Shown here: positions 10,750 through 23,600 of the stretch, in pieces
Layout of the letters: the number at the start of each line of letters is the position of its first letter
How positions within the stretch are numbered: the stretch's first letter is position 1
Source: Allolobophora icterica
Lineage: Eukaryota > Annelida > Clitellata > Crassiclitellata > Lumbricidae
Length of the DNA: 64,000 nucleotides
Direction: 5' to 3'
Assembly (NCBI GenBank): GCA_963556255.1
Contig: OY744616.1
Span: 5,187,723 to 5,251,722 of the forward strand
Translations under genes and position numbers: made by a program
The notes under the pieces: model-generated
What the model was told of the DNA's origin: nothing
What the model saw: the letters and a program-made list of their open reading frames with translations, nothing else
The model's database searches: none

Positions 10750-11262
10750 ACTACTACTCAGGGAAGATAAACTCTACTGAGTTTATTGATCTTTAATTTC
10801 TCTGCCTTCAGGCAGGTTCAAACGTCCGCCGTCGCCACTCCTCTCGATGTTGAGCCTCTTCTTTAAGTCTACTGTATCCCTCCTTCATCATCCAATCCAG
10901 CACCATCTGTCTTCCCCTTGTCCTGCTTCCTTCCATTTTTCTCTTAGACATTTCTTACGAGGGAGTCCCGATCCATTTTCTCTCTCTTTCTCTGTCTGTC
11001 TCTCTCTTTCTCTGTCTGTTATTGTATGTATCAAGGATCCTTCTTCTCCAATCCCTCCCATCACTTCATTTGTTTTATTTTCTGTCCAGCTGATCTTCTC
11101 CATTCTTCTCCAAATCCACATCCCGAACACCTCCAGTTTCTTAATGTCCTCTTTCCTCATGGTCCATGTCTCTGATCCGTACAACACCACACTCCACACC
11201 AGTGTCTTTGCCATTCTTTTCTTCAGATTTCTGTTCATTCTTCCTCTCAATAGCTCTTTCCG
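10750..11262 (-). mobile_element. RTE-like non-LTR retrotransposon, C-terminal remnant
   Basis: The minus strand encodes the C-terminal domain of an endonuclease/reverse-transcriptase polyprotein: the WSVVLYGSETWTMRKEDIKK motif, a FGMWIWRRMEKISWTE segment, and, after a frame change, a [20 protein letters not shown] tail. This motif set resembles the 42,063-43,085 element, so an RTE-like clade is the best guess. A (TCTG/TCTC) microsatellite near 10,980-11,025 lies within it. The reverse-transcriptase core is missing and the frame is broken. Confidence 0.65.
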
Positions 11263-11264
11263 TT

Positions 11265-12240
11265 GATAACATTAATAATATTTAAAAAAATTATTAATTG
11301 TAATATTATTATTTGGAGATATCGAGCCTCTCGAACAGTGTTTCATTTACAGATCTATGACAAAATGCTCTGACAGTGAAGACGCAGAGATGATATAATT
11401 ACATACCGGTAATTTATAAATGATATGTAAACAGCATGCAAATTAGCAAGAGGCAACAGGAGTTTTTTAGTCTGGAAAACTGCAACTCTCAGAATCATCA
11501 ACATGATTATTACAGCATTATAATTATTACATGGTGGCATACATGCACTACCATTTTGATACTGTAATTCAGTTTTTAATGGGGATTTGGGGTTCAACCC
11601 CTCTAGCTCTTCTTTTAACCCCCTCAACTATATAACTGAAGATGTTGGTGGGTCAGGAAACTAAAACATCTCACAAGTCGTCAGCTGTTTCAGAGGCAAG
11701 TATACTAAAAAATATTTTGTGAGGCGAGTATACGGTCTCTAGAGGTGCGCACACGCTGCATACCCGTGTATATCCTCGTCTACAGCCCAGCAGCCAGCTC
11801 TTTTTTCAACAACTAAACACTGCAGTAATTATCATCATTACTAAAATTATTATTATTTAAACAAGGTAGGAATTATCCTCCAGAATGAAAAAATTAAGTG
11901 GCAGACAGAAAGCAATTTTTGCAAAAACCAGGCCTCATTCCTCAAAGGAGATGGAAACAGCAGAAACAAAAACATTATTATTATTGTATTACTTGAATTT
12001 ATTCAACTTAACACAAGACAGACATAACAAAAAGTTCATTATTTATCAAAACAGGAACTCTAGTCGATTTTATGAGTTTAAAGGTTGTGCAACTGTGGGG
12101 CAAGTTCTATTTGAAGACGACAAACAGAAATAGATTTGCAATTCAAAATACCTAATGAAAAAGTCTGACAAGAATGCTCATCAAAACCAGTTTTTGGGAA
12201 ACATGATACAGGTAAATTGTGAATTTTAAGGAAACACAAT
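11265..12240. other. Spacer without a supported gene
   Basis: AT-rich sequence with short ATT/AAT runs. The open frames at 11,355 and 11,885 show no domain or splice context that I recognise. Confidence 0.5.
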
Positions 12241-12369
12241 CAGTCATAAAATCATCCCCTTTATTCTACAGCAATAATAATAATAACGATTTATATAGCA
12301 CTGTAGTGCGGCCTTGGTCAAAGAAAAGGGCGTTGCACACGAGTTCCAGAAACTAATGACAGTCATGCT

Positions 12370-12615
12370 TAAACCTTTGATGACCAGCATCCATCTGGCT
12401 ATTAACCAGACCCCCTGGCTATTAACCAGACCATCTCTTCTACTGACCATACCACCTGGCTACTAATCAAGCCATCTGGCTATTAAGCAGACCATCTGGC
12501 TACTAACTAGACCATCTGGCTATTAACCAGACCACCTGGCTATCAATCAGACATCTGGCTATTAACCATACCATCTGGCTATTAACCATACCATCTGGCT
12601 ATTACCCATGCCCGG
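12370..12615. repeat. Imperfect tandem array, about 20-bp unit
   Basis: About twelve copies of a unit with the core catctggctattaaccagac; variants replace tatt by tact and cag by cat. No open frame is conserved through it. Confidence 0.9.
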
Positions 12616-12774
12616 TACAAGCTGCCACAGTAACATATCTGCTGGTACAACCATTTTTTATTACTTCCTACAACTACAAATTAACTCTAGCCATGTCAAA
12701 ACACACGAAACTACTGCATTAAGAATTGACGCCGATTTCTTACATATAATTATATAACGTACACATTACTTACA

Positions 12775-12875
12775 TATATAACACACACACACATTACTTA
12801 CATATATATAACACACACATTACATATATAATATATATATATGTATTACACACACACACACACATATATATGTAA
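12775..12875. repeat. (AC)n/(AT)n microsatellite
   Basis: Mixed CA and TA dinucleotide runs. Confidence 0.9.
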
Positions 12876-13114
12876 ATGGCTATATTTATATAGAGCCTTC
12901 GCAGAACTGCACATAGATACAGGAACCCTCAGTCTGGTGAAAACTTAAGGAAGCAACATCAATTCAATGATAACGATTGGAATTATCAAAGGAAACTGTT
13001 AACGTGTCCAGCAAGGAATGTCAACACGTGACAACGCTCATCGTTGCCGCAAAATACGAGTTTTGCTGAACAACTGATTGTAAATCTTGGCACTACTTAA
13101 AAATTCCAACATCT

Positions 13115-13345
13115 TAGAGGAAGACTAGTTCCTTATCAACTACACTTTTATCAGATGAAGGCGGATGGCCAGTCCTCTCCCTCACCATCTCATCTTCCCA
13201 CCAACAGCGTACGGTCGGTGTACTCACTATAGCTGAGTTGACTAGGGGGTGCAGGTGGAGCTGAAATCTCGAAAAAATGTTCTGCCCTGGCAGGGATTTG
13301 AACCCACGACCTCTCGGTTGACAGTCCAGCGTATTAAACATCAGA
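13115..13345 (-). mobile_element. SINE family B copy
   Basis: The head is at the right end (GTCAACCGAGAGGTCGTGGG, then GTTCAAATCC on the minus strand), and the body carries TGAGATGGTGAGGGAGAGGA. The tail is truncated at the left compared with the copy at 4,740. Confidence 0.8.
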
Positions 13346-13439
13346 CTTTAGCACATCTGTAACGCGAGCTTTAATCCCTCAATCACATAAATTTCAATCT
13401 GCTAGTTTAACTTTTCCAGGGAATACAAAATGTAGTTCA

Positions 13440-13630
13440 ACACTAAAACTGGTACTTTGACATGACACCAATTTGGTAAGTACTTTGACATGACACCCAA
13501 GTCCACCACTTCAACTGGAACTTTGACATGACACTCAAGTCCACCACTTCAACTGGAACTTTGATGTGACACCCAAGTCCACAACTTCAACTGGTACTTC
13601 GACACCCAAGTTCAACACTAAAGTTGATAC
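13440..13630. repeat. Tandem array, about 40-bp unit
   Basis: Four to five imperfect copies with the core cttcaactggaactttgaca followed by tgacacccaagtccac. No coding frame is conserved. Confidence 0.85.
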
Positions 13631-14720
13631 TTCTTCCATCATACCTTTAGAAATACTGTCGGAAAATTGCATAAAATGATTCAACTACAGAGTATTTAGA
13701 CACCACAAAAAATTGCATAATGTCGCAAGAGATTTCATTTCAACTAATCATATGCAACCATGTCTTCATAAATATTGAGAAGGTCCGCACACGACACGCT
13801 CACGGTAACAAATCATGATAACAGAAAATTCAGCCTAGAAAGACTTCTGAGACATACATTTGCCAAAATCAACCAAAACAAGTAGAACAAACAGAATATT
13901 TTCAAGAAACACTGTAAATAACTCTAAATGCAGACTGCCAGAATTTCATTCATAATTTTCTTAAATACAAAATGTAACATTAGTAATAATGATAATAATA
14001 ATAATGGTCATGAAACCTGGGCCAAGGCCTGATTTCTCACAGATGAACATAAATACTCCCAACAGTTTTTTTCCTGAGGGATTATTTCTACCTCAGGTAA
14101 AAAATTAATAATAATAAAAATAATAATCGTAATAGTAGCAGTAGTAGTAGAAGTAGTAGTAGTAGTAGTAATTGCAAGTGACAACTTCCCACAGCAAACA
14201 TCCATGTCAAGATTATAAATAGTTTTAAACTAAAACAATCCTAAAAATGGCAACAGCACAACTAATAATAATAAATAAATACCAAACAATAATAAGTAAT
14301 AAGCAGTATTACAAATAGTGACTAGTAAACTAGTTGGAATAGAACTAATTCGGTAGCACAGAAAATATGCAAAATAAGCAAAAAATGTACCATATAACTA
14401 ACATGGTAAAGTGGTAAAATGTCGGGACGAGCCAATAATTCGTACAGACACAGATGGTAATTACCACAACCCAACTTAGTGACCTAACCACAGGAATGTG
14501 GTTGACATGATAAGCAGAAGCATACTTTTAGCAGCAGTCAGTTCCAAACATTGCTTGCATTTACCACAAATATATGGAAGTGGAATTTCTTACAAGTTCA
14601 CATTTACGGTAAAAAGACAGGGTGCAAAAGCAGGCGTTTAATAACGGAGCATACGTGAAATTAGCAGTGGTTTGACAACAGTATGTGCACGAAAATAACG
14701 GGTTATTATTAATTAATTGT

Positions 14721-14822
14721 TAATTAGTAACTTCTATCATGTCTAATGCACAAGCCATCAACCAATGGCATGCCAAAACCAAGCCGTAATCAGGTCAATA
14801 TCCAGAAGATTGGTCCGCTAAG
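14721..14822 (+). repeat. Dispersed ~100-bp repeat E
   Basis: A copy of repeat E, from taattagtaacttctatc to agaagattggtccgc. Confidence 0.8.
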
Positions 14823-15865
14823 ACACAGAGGCAGCCTATGGTAATAAGAAATTTGAAAAAGGTCATAAAAACAGCATATGTTTGAAAACAGTGTGCGCAT
14901 GGAAAACTGCCAAAACACAAAAGTTGTGGCGCTTGAAGAATGTGCATACAAACAGGCTTTAAGTACCATTTGAGAGATCAAAGGTGCTTGAAGTGTTCGA
15001 AATGACAGGTGTTTAAAAACAGCAGGCGAGCAAGAATTGAGGATGCCTGAGAAGGTCTCATACGGGAACCAATGGCAGATGTAGCCATGTAGGTTTGCTC
15101 TGAGGAAACCTGATGTCTATCCAGACTTCAGAGTATGTAATATGTATCTAGGACACACCTAGGATTTCCAAACAAGCAAAAGCTGTGCAGCTGAAAGTTC
15201 AGATATGCAGTTCAGTTCAGATGCAGTTTAAAAGGTCTGTGCCACATGAAATCTTTTCTTCTCCCCTCACCCACAAACTGGGGTTTCCTAGACCTCCTCC
15301 TGACTGACCCTTGGACACTCATTCCCACCCATCCATGTCATATATATTTTATCCTTGACAGAACCTCAGAGTGAATCTACCCACAGCAAGATGGCAGACA
15401 TATCCATAACTTTAAATACATATTTGAGACACAGCCAATGACAGTATGCCATGCAATGTAACAACCCATTTATGCAGCACCACTTCGTTAAAACTAAACA
15501 TCTTGTAGTGGCACTTTTTAACTGAAACTCCTCAGAATTGCCTCCAAACAAACAGTCCACACAACAATCACGTCACAAACATTTCAGTCATTCTCAGCTC
15601 TGAATCTCAATTCTCAATACCAGTCCCCCAAACAAATAAGGACTCGCCAACGTCCAAAGCTTCAAAAAATTGCGCTGCGGTGATGGTTGAAGAATCCATG
15701 CAAGCCCATCCACCTGAGTGTGTCATAGCATCGTGTGGCATTTCACGAAATGTGCTCAAAACTTGCAAATCTGCACATTGTCTTCAAAGGTTCAATACAG
15801 AATCCCTCAAACATGAATCCATCCACCTCAACACATGCTGTGGCATCACTTCATTACACACAGAA

Positions 15866-15905
15866 ATCTAATCTAATCTAATCTAATCTAATCTAATCTA
15901 ATCTG
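15866..15905. repeat. (TCTAA)n microsatellite
   Basis: Seven TCTAA units. Similar short runs at 17,233 and 21,640-21,665 suggest that this is the tail of a dispersed retroelement. Confidence 0.95.
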
Positions 15906-16434
15906 ATGACTTCTATGACGCCGTTATGACAATGCTCATGACATGAGTCGATGGTCGCTTCTGGTGAAATCGCAAAAGACAATAAGAATACACTGGACGA
16001 AGCTAGGTCGAAATGCGACAGATCGGAACCAATTCTGAGAAAGATTTCCAGTTTCTTCAAAGGTTCAGCTTAAGATCACTTGGACGCGTCACAAAAGCGA
16101 CAACAACAGCGAGACAACGAGACAACCGTTCCACTGAGGTCGCTCGGTGCAGCAAGAAATTGCAAATTTTACACGACCCGCTGGGATTGAACAGAACGAG
16201 AATCACAATACATCAGACATACTCTGCCTCCCACATGCACCAACAGCAATTCCCTCCGGTGGTATTTCCAGCACAAGCATGGTACTACCGCCACGGGGTT
16301 ACTGCTGACACAGATCTAACATCAGATAAGCTAGCACAGACATCATCCCTTATTGGTTTGCTCTCGAAATGGTTCTGTATAAATATTATTATTATTATGC
16401 ACTAACGATATGACATCATCATTGTTATTATGCA

Positions 16435-16612
16435 TTTATTAGGCGCTATTTATCTAATGACCAAGCATCAATCGATGCTGAGCGATTGTGAGCGAAGAAC
16501 TTGCTCAAGGTCCCTACACAGTGACCGTATCAGAGGAGGAGAATCGAACCCGTACTCTCCGTGTTACAAGGCATGCGCTCTAACCAATCATATACAGTGT
16601 CCCAGAATTGCT
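16435..16612 (-). mobile_element. SINE family A copy
   Basis: Full-length copy. The minus-strand head has the D-arm-like TGATTGGTTAGAGCGCATGC and a B box GGTTCGATTC; the tail with TAAATAGCGCCTAATAAATG lies at the left. Confidence 0.85.
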
Positions 16613-18084
16613 CAATTACAATTACCGCATACAAGAGAAAAGACATCAGATCCACATGTTTAGGCAAATGAGCATTTTAGATGCAATTCTCCAACTGGCC
16701 ATTGCCTCGACAACAAGCCATCAAACAAAACTGCAGACGCGACCGTTTCGAAGAATGCTGAAAAACAAGGCCATAAAAAAACCAATAAAACATGCCCAAT
16801 ACAAGAAGCCCAAATCAAGAAGCCCAAATAGCTTGGCCATGTGACAAAGACGGACAATTCCTCATGTATTTTTCAGTAGTGTAAAGCTGTAGACCTGCCC
16901 CATGTGCATACAACTCCCATTCATAATTGCACAATGCTGTGAAGTACTTAACAACCACTAGCAACATACACACATGAATATACAAACCTTACATGCAAAA
17001 AAAGTGTGGCTCAACCCCCTTCTCCCCAATTTCACCTAAATACCAAACACGACCAACAATATGAATGCAACACTTTCGCCTTGATCATTATTTTAATCAC
17101 TATGAATAGAAAACCTAATCTTAAACAGTACCAAATCAAATCCCTTCCGTAGCTCCTGGCATCAAATGGTAACAGTATCTGCCGACTACACAACATTTCT
17201 ATGCAAGTCAGATCAAATCTCAGATGATCAAGCTAATCTAATCTAATAACTTCTGTAGTGCCACACAAGTTGGGCAGTAAACGGCAAGTCATAACTCCTC
17301 AACTTACACTGGTACCAGATTATATTTCTTGGCGACAGAAGCACAAGTGCGCATGTGTACTAACCCTGTCCATGGTTTTTACGTGGTTTCGAACCTGCAA
17401 CTGCATGATCCGTGACCAAGCGCGTTACCGAAAGATGGACTGGACTGGAGGACATGCACGAAAATGGAATCCTAGGAACCTTCCGCACGGCAAAAATGCC
17501 AATTTCAATTAGACAAGGTTCGTTAGGTAAGACAAGACTCAAATCCTTAAAACTTTAACGACAAGAGCTCTGCATTGGTTTCCCAGTCACTTTTAGTACA
17601 CTCTCGTTGTTAACATGTCACAGGAGTGGCAAAAACTGTGTTTAATCCGCAACTCCGATGACATCAAAATTCTGCATGGCGCTATGAGAGTAATTTCCAC
17701 TACACACACCACAAACAACTACTTTACTTATGTAATGTAGTATTATGCATATGTAATGTAATATAATTCATTATGCTCTTCTTTTCGAAGCTTAATCTCT
17801 TCTTAGAACACTTCTTCAGTTCCACTGCAATATGTATTAATTGATGGTGTATCAGTACAAATGCCTATATAAATCAGAAACAACAAATACCTTTATTAAC
17901 CTATCCAATTAACAGCATATACCTCTTTGAACCTATCCAATCAGAGGCCTCTATTTACCTATTTAATGAGACACACTAAACTCTATTTATGATGCAAGTC
18001 CGAAAGCTGCACAGTACAAGCAACTCGTCGCAGACAACACAGTCACTATTAAACATTTCAGATATCTTATACATTGTTAGTAGT

Positions 18085-18086
18085 TC

Positions 18087-18152
<66 letters not shown>
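18085..18152. repeat. (AAT)n microsatellite
   Basis: About 21 AAT units. Confidence 0.98.
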
Positions 18153-19204
18153 TTCAATATACTTAATTAGTATCTGACACCTGAGGGATCATATACCTTG
18201 GGTAAAAAAAATAAAAACAATAATAATAATAAAAATTATTAAATTTTTCTCTAAAAAACGAAGATGGTAAAACATAGCCCTGAAGAAGTTGCCAGTCCTT
18301 TGCATCCATTTCAAATGTAAAACAAAATTTTCAACTCACAATACGAAATATGACAAATATGGCTTAAATTCAGGCACACGATTCAGCATCAAGTTGAGGT
18401 AAGTTTTTCATCAGGACAGAGTTTAGCCAGGAACAAATCTTCTTACAACTTTCATATACGACATCCGACACAACACTGATTTTAAAATGCACGCTTTACA
18501 AACCCACATTGACCAAAAGACAAAATGAATGTCATCATCATCATCATCATCATCATTCCCAGGTACAAATGATCCTTCGGGAGTTAAATAAGTGTCGAGA
18601 AAAAGTCATCTGTTAAGCTATCTAGAGAAAAAGTCATCTGCTAAGCTACACGTTGTCAGGCAGAGCAATCCTGCCATGGAGGACAATGGCATTGAAGCGA
18701 TTAACTGCAACTGTTAGACGCTGGAAGAGATTGCTAGTATATTTTTTTATATCTGGTTATTTTACGCTAGTTTATTTATTCCATTTTTATACATATTTTA
18801 TATATATTTATTTATATATAATATATTATTAAATGCTATTTTATTTTATGCTATTTCATGTTTATGTTATGCTACCTTATTTTTATCATTCAGAATGCTT
18901 CTGCATACAGAGTCACACTGTAAGATGAATCTGAAGTGTGGATGGTGGTGGTTAGGTGACAGATGTGAGTGTAGTCAGGCATCCACGTGTTTCAAAGTCA
19001 GTGAAAATTACGACAGAGAATGATTACAAAACGCTCCACTATAACATGAATCCTCTACAACCATCAAGGTAAGCTCGTCATAACATTCTCTCGTTGCAAG
19101 GCGGCTCGTTGCAAAATGGTCTCTGGTCTAGAGTGGACTGAGGCATTTTCTGAAGGAAGCAAACGATTTTCAGCATGCGTTATATTTCAACACTGGAAGA
19201 ATTT

Positions 19205-19265
19205 GTGATTACAGCGCTGTGCGTTTGCTAGTGCCTCTCAATAAAGAAAATACTTACTTACTTAC
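19205..19265 (+). mobile_element. Retroelement 3' tail
   Basis: The sequence gcgctgtgcgtttgctagtg with a (TACT)n-type tail is the reverse complement of 41,961-42,018. These are therefore two copies of the same 3' end. Only the tail is recognisable here. Confidence 0.6.
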
Positions 19266-20204
19266 TAATTTATTACAACAGGAAAACTTTCAGATGGCTT
19301 TCGCTGTTACCAAAGACACCTTAACAGCCGTAGTTGAAATGGAAATGCATAAGTTCAACCATTCTGTAAATGCCAACAGTTCAACCAATCAGAAAAGAGA
19401 AAGATCAGCCAATCAGATAACAGGAAATGATGTCATGGCATGACCCAGTACGTTCAAAGCAAAATGCACCTACACACACAAAAATGCCTCTAAACAGCAA
19501 ACATTATGCATAATAAATACTCATTACAATACGGAGACAAGTTCCCAGCTTTCATACCCACGGTGAGTAAATCTACCATTAAGTGGAATGACAGAATTTC
19601 ATAAATATTTCCATAAACTCATGTATTACAGACAGACAAAATCTTTGCGCTGAAATGTTACGACAGCTCTCTCGTTCAGCGTAAACACAAAAACTAGTCG
19701 AGCAAAAACGCACAAAACAAGAAAAAATTTTCTGGCAAAAGCCTAAATCAGTTGTATTCAGGATAGGAACCACAAAATATCAAAAAAGAATTCATAACTC
19801 TGAGAACATAAATACCTTCACCAAATCAACGCTAAGTTCGAATGACCCACAGACAGAAAAACCCAATTCCTTGGCAAAAAATGTCATTTACGCTTAACAA
19901 GACTAATTAATATTCAATCTGCACATACTACGATTTGAACACAAATACCTTCTCAGTACTTTCAACACTCGCAAATGTTTCTCAACACTTTGCTAAGTTT
20001 ACCTTGACTCACATACAAGTGGAGTTGCTTCCCGAAATGAAACTAAATCTGCAAGACCATCTCCTACAACGAAACAATGCCAGTAACATCGGCGAAAGTT
20101 CCCCAAGCCACGCGAAAGTACGCTTCTCGGCCAATACCGATTTACACACGGACACAACAAACACCCAACAAGCAGAGTTGAGGTGAAGGAGATTGGCAGC
20201 ACGT

Positions 20205-20610
20205 GCCTTGGAAGCTAATAACGACTCAGCAGTTTGTAATTTTGTCAGAACGACAAAAAATTGAGTACCCGTCGGTCAGGGCGGCCACAAGTGCCTCAGC
20301 AGTTTTGGATTTCGTCGAGAGGACGAACAGACCCCCGATGGGGTTCACACACCCCGGTTACGACTGTTGCACGTGCGTCACCAGTTTCGCAAACCCCTGT
20401 TGCTGACGTGCCACTACCGCGTTGGCTACACAAGCCCAGCCAGTCCTGGATTTCGTCAAGTGGACACACACCCCATCACGACGCTTATGAGTGCGTCACC
20501 AGTTTCAAATTTCCTCAAGAACACAAACCCCTGCTATCCACGTACCACTACGACGTACCACGGCGACTACACAGTCCGCCCCAGTTTTGGATTTCCTCAA
20601 GCCCTTGTCC
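20205..20610. repeat. GC-richer degenerate tandem repeat beyond the HMBOX1-like stop codon
   Basis: Five imperfect copies of a segment around cagttttggatttcgtcgag, spaced by about 70-140 bp (20,213, 20,296, 20,436, 20,500 and 20,577). The overlapping open frames on the plus strand come from this repeat. The array lies just downstream of the HMBOX1-like stop codon and could be within its 3' untranslated region. Confidence 0.65.
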
Positions 20611-20642
20611 CCAACGACACAGAGCAGACGTGGAATGGCTGA

Positions 20643-23600
20643 TCATGAAGTATCGGCCGCTACGCACGCGGCGGCGTTCAACCTCGACCGTGCTCCAGCG
20701 ACCAGATACTCGGAAATATCCGGCTTCTCCATCTTGATACTGATCGGTTTCTGTCCGGTAAGTGACATGATCGCCTGATTGACGGCTGCCATTTCCACGG
20801 AAAACTGGAGCTCTGCTGCCTCGTCGGCTTCGGAGGTTTTTGACGCGCTGAACGAAGCTGCCGTGTCCGACACTGCTTCATTTTCGCCGCCGGAGATGAG
20901 GCGCTCGCCGCTCGGCTGGTCGAGCACGTGCGAGCCGTTCATCTGGAGCAGATGAGCAGCCATCTGTGGGTTCTGGTGGTCGATGATCGACTGAAGCAGC
21001 GTAGAAGACGCGGAGTCTAGGTAGCTGTGCGCTGGACGCCCGCGCGATCTCATCATCGGAACCTGACTAGCGTCGAGACCCTCTGAAAAATATGTGTATC
21101 ACTTCTGAGAAGCACTTAAAGGGTGTCGAGTATTTTTGTCATACATACAGTCTTTCCCTTATACAGTTTCACAAGCACCTGAAGTCTGTATCATTTGACA
21201 GTGATTTCACTGGTTCGGGTCGGAAGCACCACTGATGAGTTTATTCTCGAAGTGACCATCATTGATAAGTAAAGCGCCTTTTTTCTTCGGTCTCGTTTCT
21301 CCTATGGTGCTGTATAAGTTGTCTAATAATTATTACTATTTTTTACCTGAGGTACATGTAATCCCTCAGGATTTAAAATAAATTAGGGATAGCATTATTC
21401 TGGGATGGCTATTCTTCACTGATGTCGCATGCTGAATTATTATTATTATTATTTGTTTTTGTTGTCCTGAGGTAGTTATGATCCCTCGGGTTCTTAAAAC
21501 AATGTCCGGAGATAACAGAATTATTATTGTTGTTGTTATTATAAAGTTTCACTTTGAGCTGACAATCTGGCAATGCCCTGTGCATTGTTCAACCATCACT
21601 GCATTGTAACAGCATCAATTAATCTAATCCAATATAATCCAATCTAATCTAATCTAATCTAATCTTACCTTCTTTATAGAGTTTCTTAAGATCTTTTCTC
21701 TTGTTGGCAAACCAGTTGGACACAATCTGAACTGTGACTTTCTCCTTCTCAGTCAACTCACGACCAACTGCAAGGAAAGCCAAAATATTACGATTTTTGT
21801 ACTATATCACAATCCATTTAATAATTAATATGACCATTTTAAGACCAAGTATCAATCGATGGCGCTCAATAATGTAGTCTAGGTTCCTACACTGTCTCAG
21901 GTAATGACCAAATCCATATCATAAACCAAGCGCTACAGTTTACCATATACTGTATTTTTCAGACTATATATGTCACGGTTTTTAACAGGAGAGTCACGGG
22001 AAGCGTCTTACATAAAAGTGCTGAACTGATCATCGTGTTTAATATCGACGTGCAGCTCCATCATTCGATATACTCCTTGGATCTATGTGTCAGGTATAGA
22101 ACTGAGTACTTATCATTGTAAAATCATAACAAACAGCAACAGTTTTAATCTTTAATTTCAAAATAACTACAATATGAAGAGAAGAAAACCAGTCCCTTAA
22201 GCAGCCATGAATATGAAGTGTCAGTCACATCATTTTCTTAGCCTCACCATATGAAGGCTGGTGGCCAATCCTCTCCCTCGCTGTCTCATCTTCCCACTAA
22301 CAGCGTGCTGTCAGAGTACTCATCATAGTTGGCTAGGGGTGCAGGTAGGGCAGAAGTCTCGAATCAAATTTCTGCCATGGTGGTGATTTTAATCTCTGAC
22401 CTTGCGCTGGGGTTTACACTATCGAGCGTCCCAACTAAGTTATATTGAAACACAGTCTTCAATAGCTTGTGAAATAGAGGCAAAGAGAGGCTGAGAATCT
22501 CATGTCGCAGGTTGTTAGGCAGCTTGTTCCAGAAGGATGGGCTGGCCACAGCAAAACTTCTGTGCTGGACCATGGAAGACCAGGCCGGTGGAACAACAAA
22601 GTCGCCATGCATTGCAGGGTGGAAAAAACTGCGACTGGGGAAGGAAGATACTGACATGCAAAGATCCCTGAGCTAAAATGGAGCACAAGATCTGAAACTC
22701 AATGCACTTTTGCATGGGTAAACATGAATGAAAGTACAGATAATCAGTTACCCAATTCTTTCGTTGATTCGTTGCATGCTTTCGCTATATCATCTCGTCT
22801 GTCATAGTGAGGATAGTTGTCCTCGACGAAGAAACTCTCGAGGATCTGGAGGTGGTTCGGCCGGAAGACAAATCGTTCCCGACGTGGACAGCTGAGAAAA
22901 TCCATCTCACCACCGCTGGCTGATGGAGGGCTCGAGACGAAGGTCGTGAGGTCGATGGAAGCCTGTGATATTAGTTTCTTTAGTGTCGGCGAACCTCCGG
23001 GACTGTTCATCGTCAGAGCCGAATTTGCTGCTGGATCTAAAATGTTGCAGCAATAGAAAAAATTATCAGTTATGAGATACAGACTCTCTGCTTACTTACT
23101 GCCACTGGGTTAGAAATCTATAAATTTTAAAACTTTTCTAAGTTATATCTACATTTATATTTATACTGTATTTAATTGCAAATGCTACAAATGTCCATTT
23201 ATTAATAACAGTAACAAACCATTAATAGTAATAATAACAATAATATTAAGAACACAATGACAATACTGGTGGTGGTGGTGGTAGTAGTAATATTAATTAG
23301 TAACTTCTATTGCGAAGGTGTCTAATGCAATAGTAGCAGCAGCAGCAGTTGTTGTAGTGCACAGTAGTGACAACAAAATATCTGACCACAAATACAGAAG
23401 TCCTCCAAACTGTACCTATTGCCACAGGGTTCTTCCTGTATGCCAGATACCACTTCTTGATAGCTCTGCAACTGCGCTCTGACATGCTGTTAAAATCGGC
23501 TCTCAGATATCGACTCACGTAGGGCTGGCTGACCCCTGCAACGTTGAAAAAATTCATAAATTTCACACAAGAGCAACTACCGAAGCTACAAATATATCAA

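Larger units (their letters stand above)
13640..20200. other. Long gene-poor interval
   Basis: Apart from the SINE at 16,435, repeat E at 14,721, a (TCTAA)n run at 15,868-15,902, an (ATA)n run at 18,085-18,152, a (CAT)n run at 18,534-18,556 and a retroelement tail at 19,205-19,262, I see nothing supported here. Open frames are short, lack domains and have no consistent splice phases. Confidence 0.55.

Noticed and set aside
20261..20778. Plus-strand open frames of 91-158 codons
   Set aside because: They lie in a GC-richer tandem repeat and overlap antisense to the last HMBOX1-like exon; no domain was seen.
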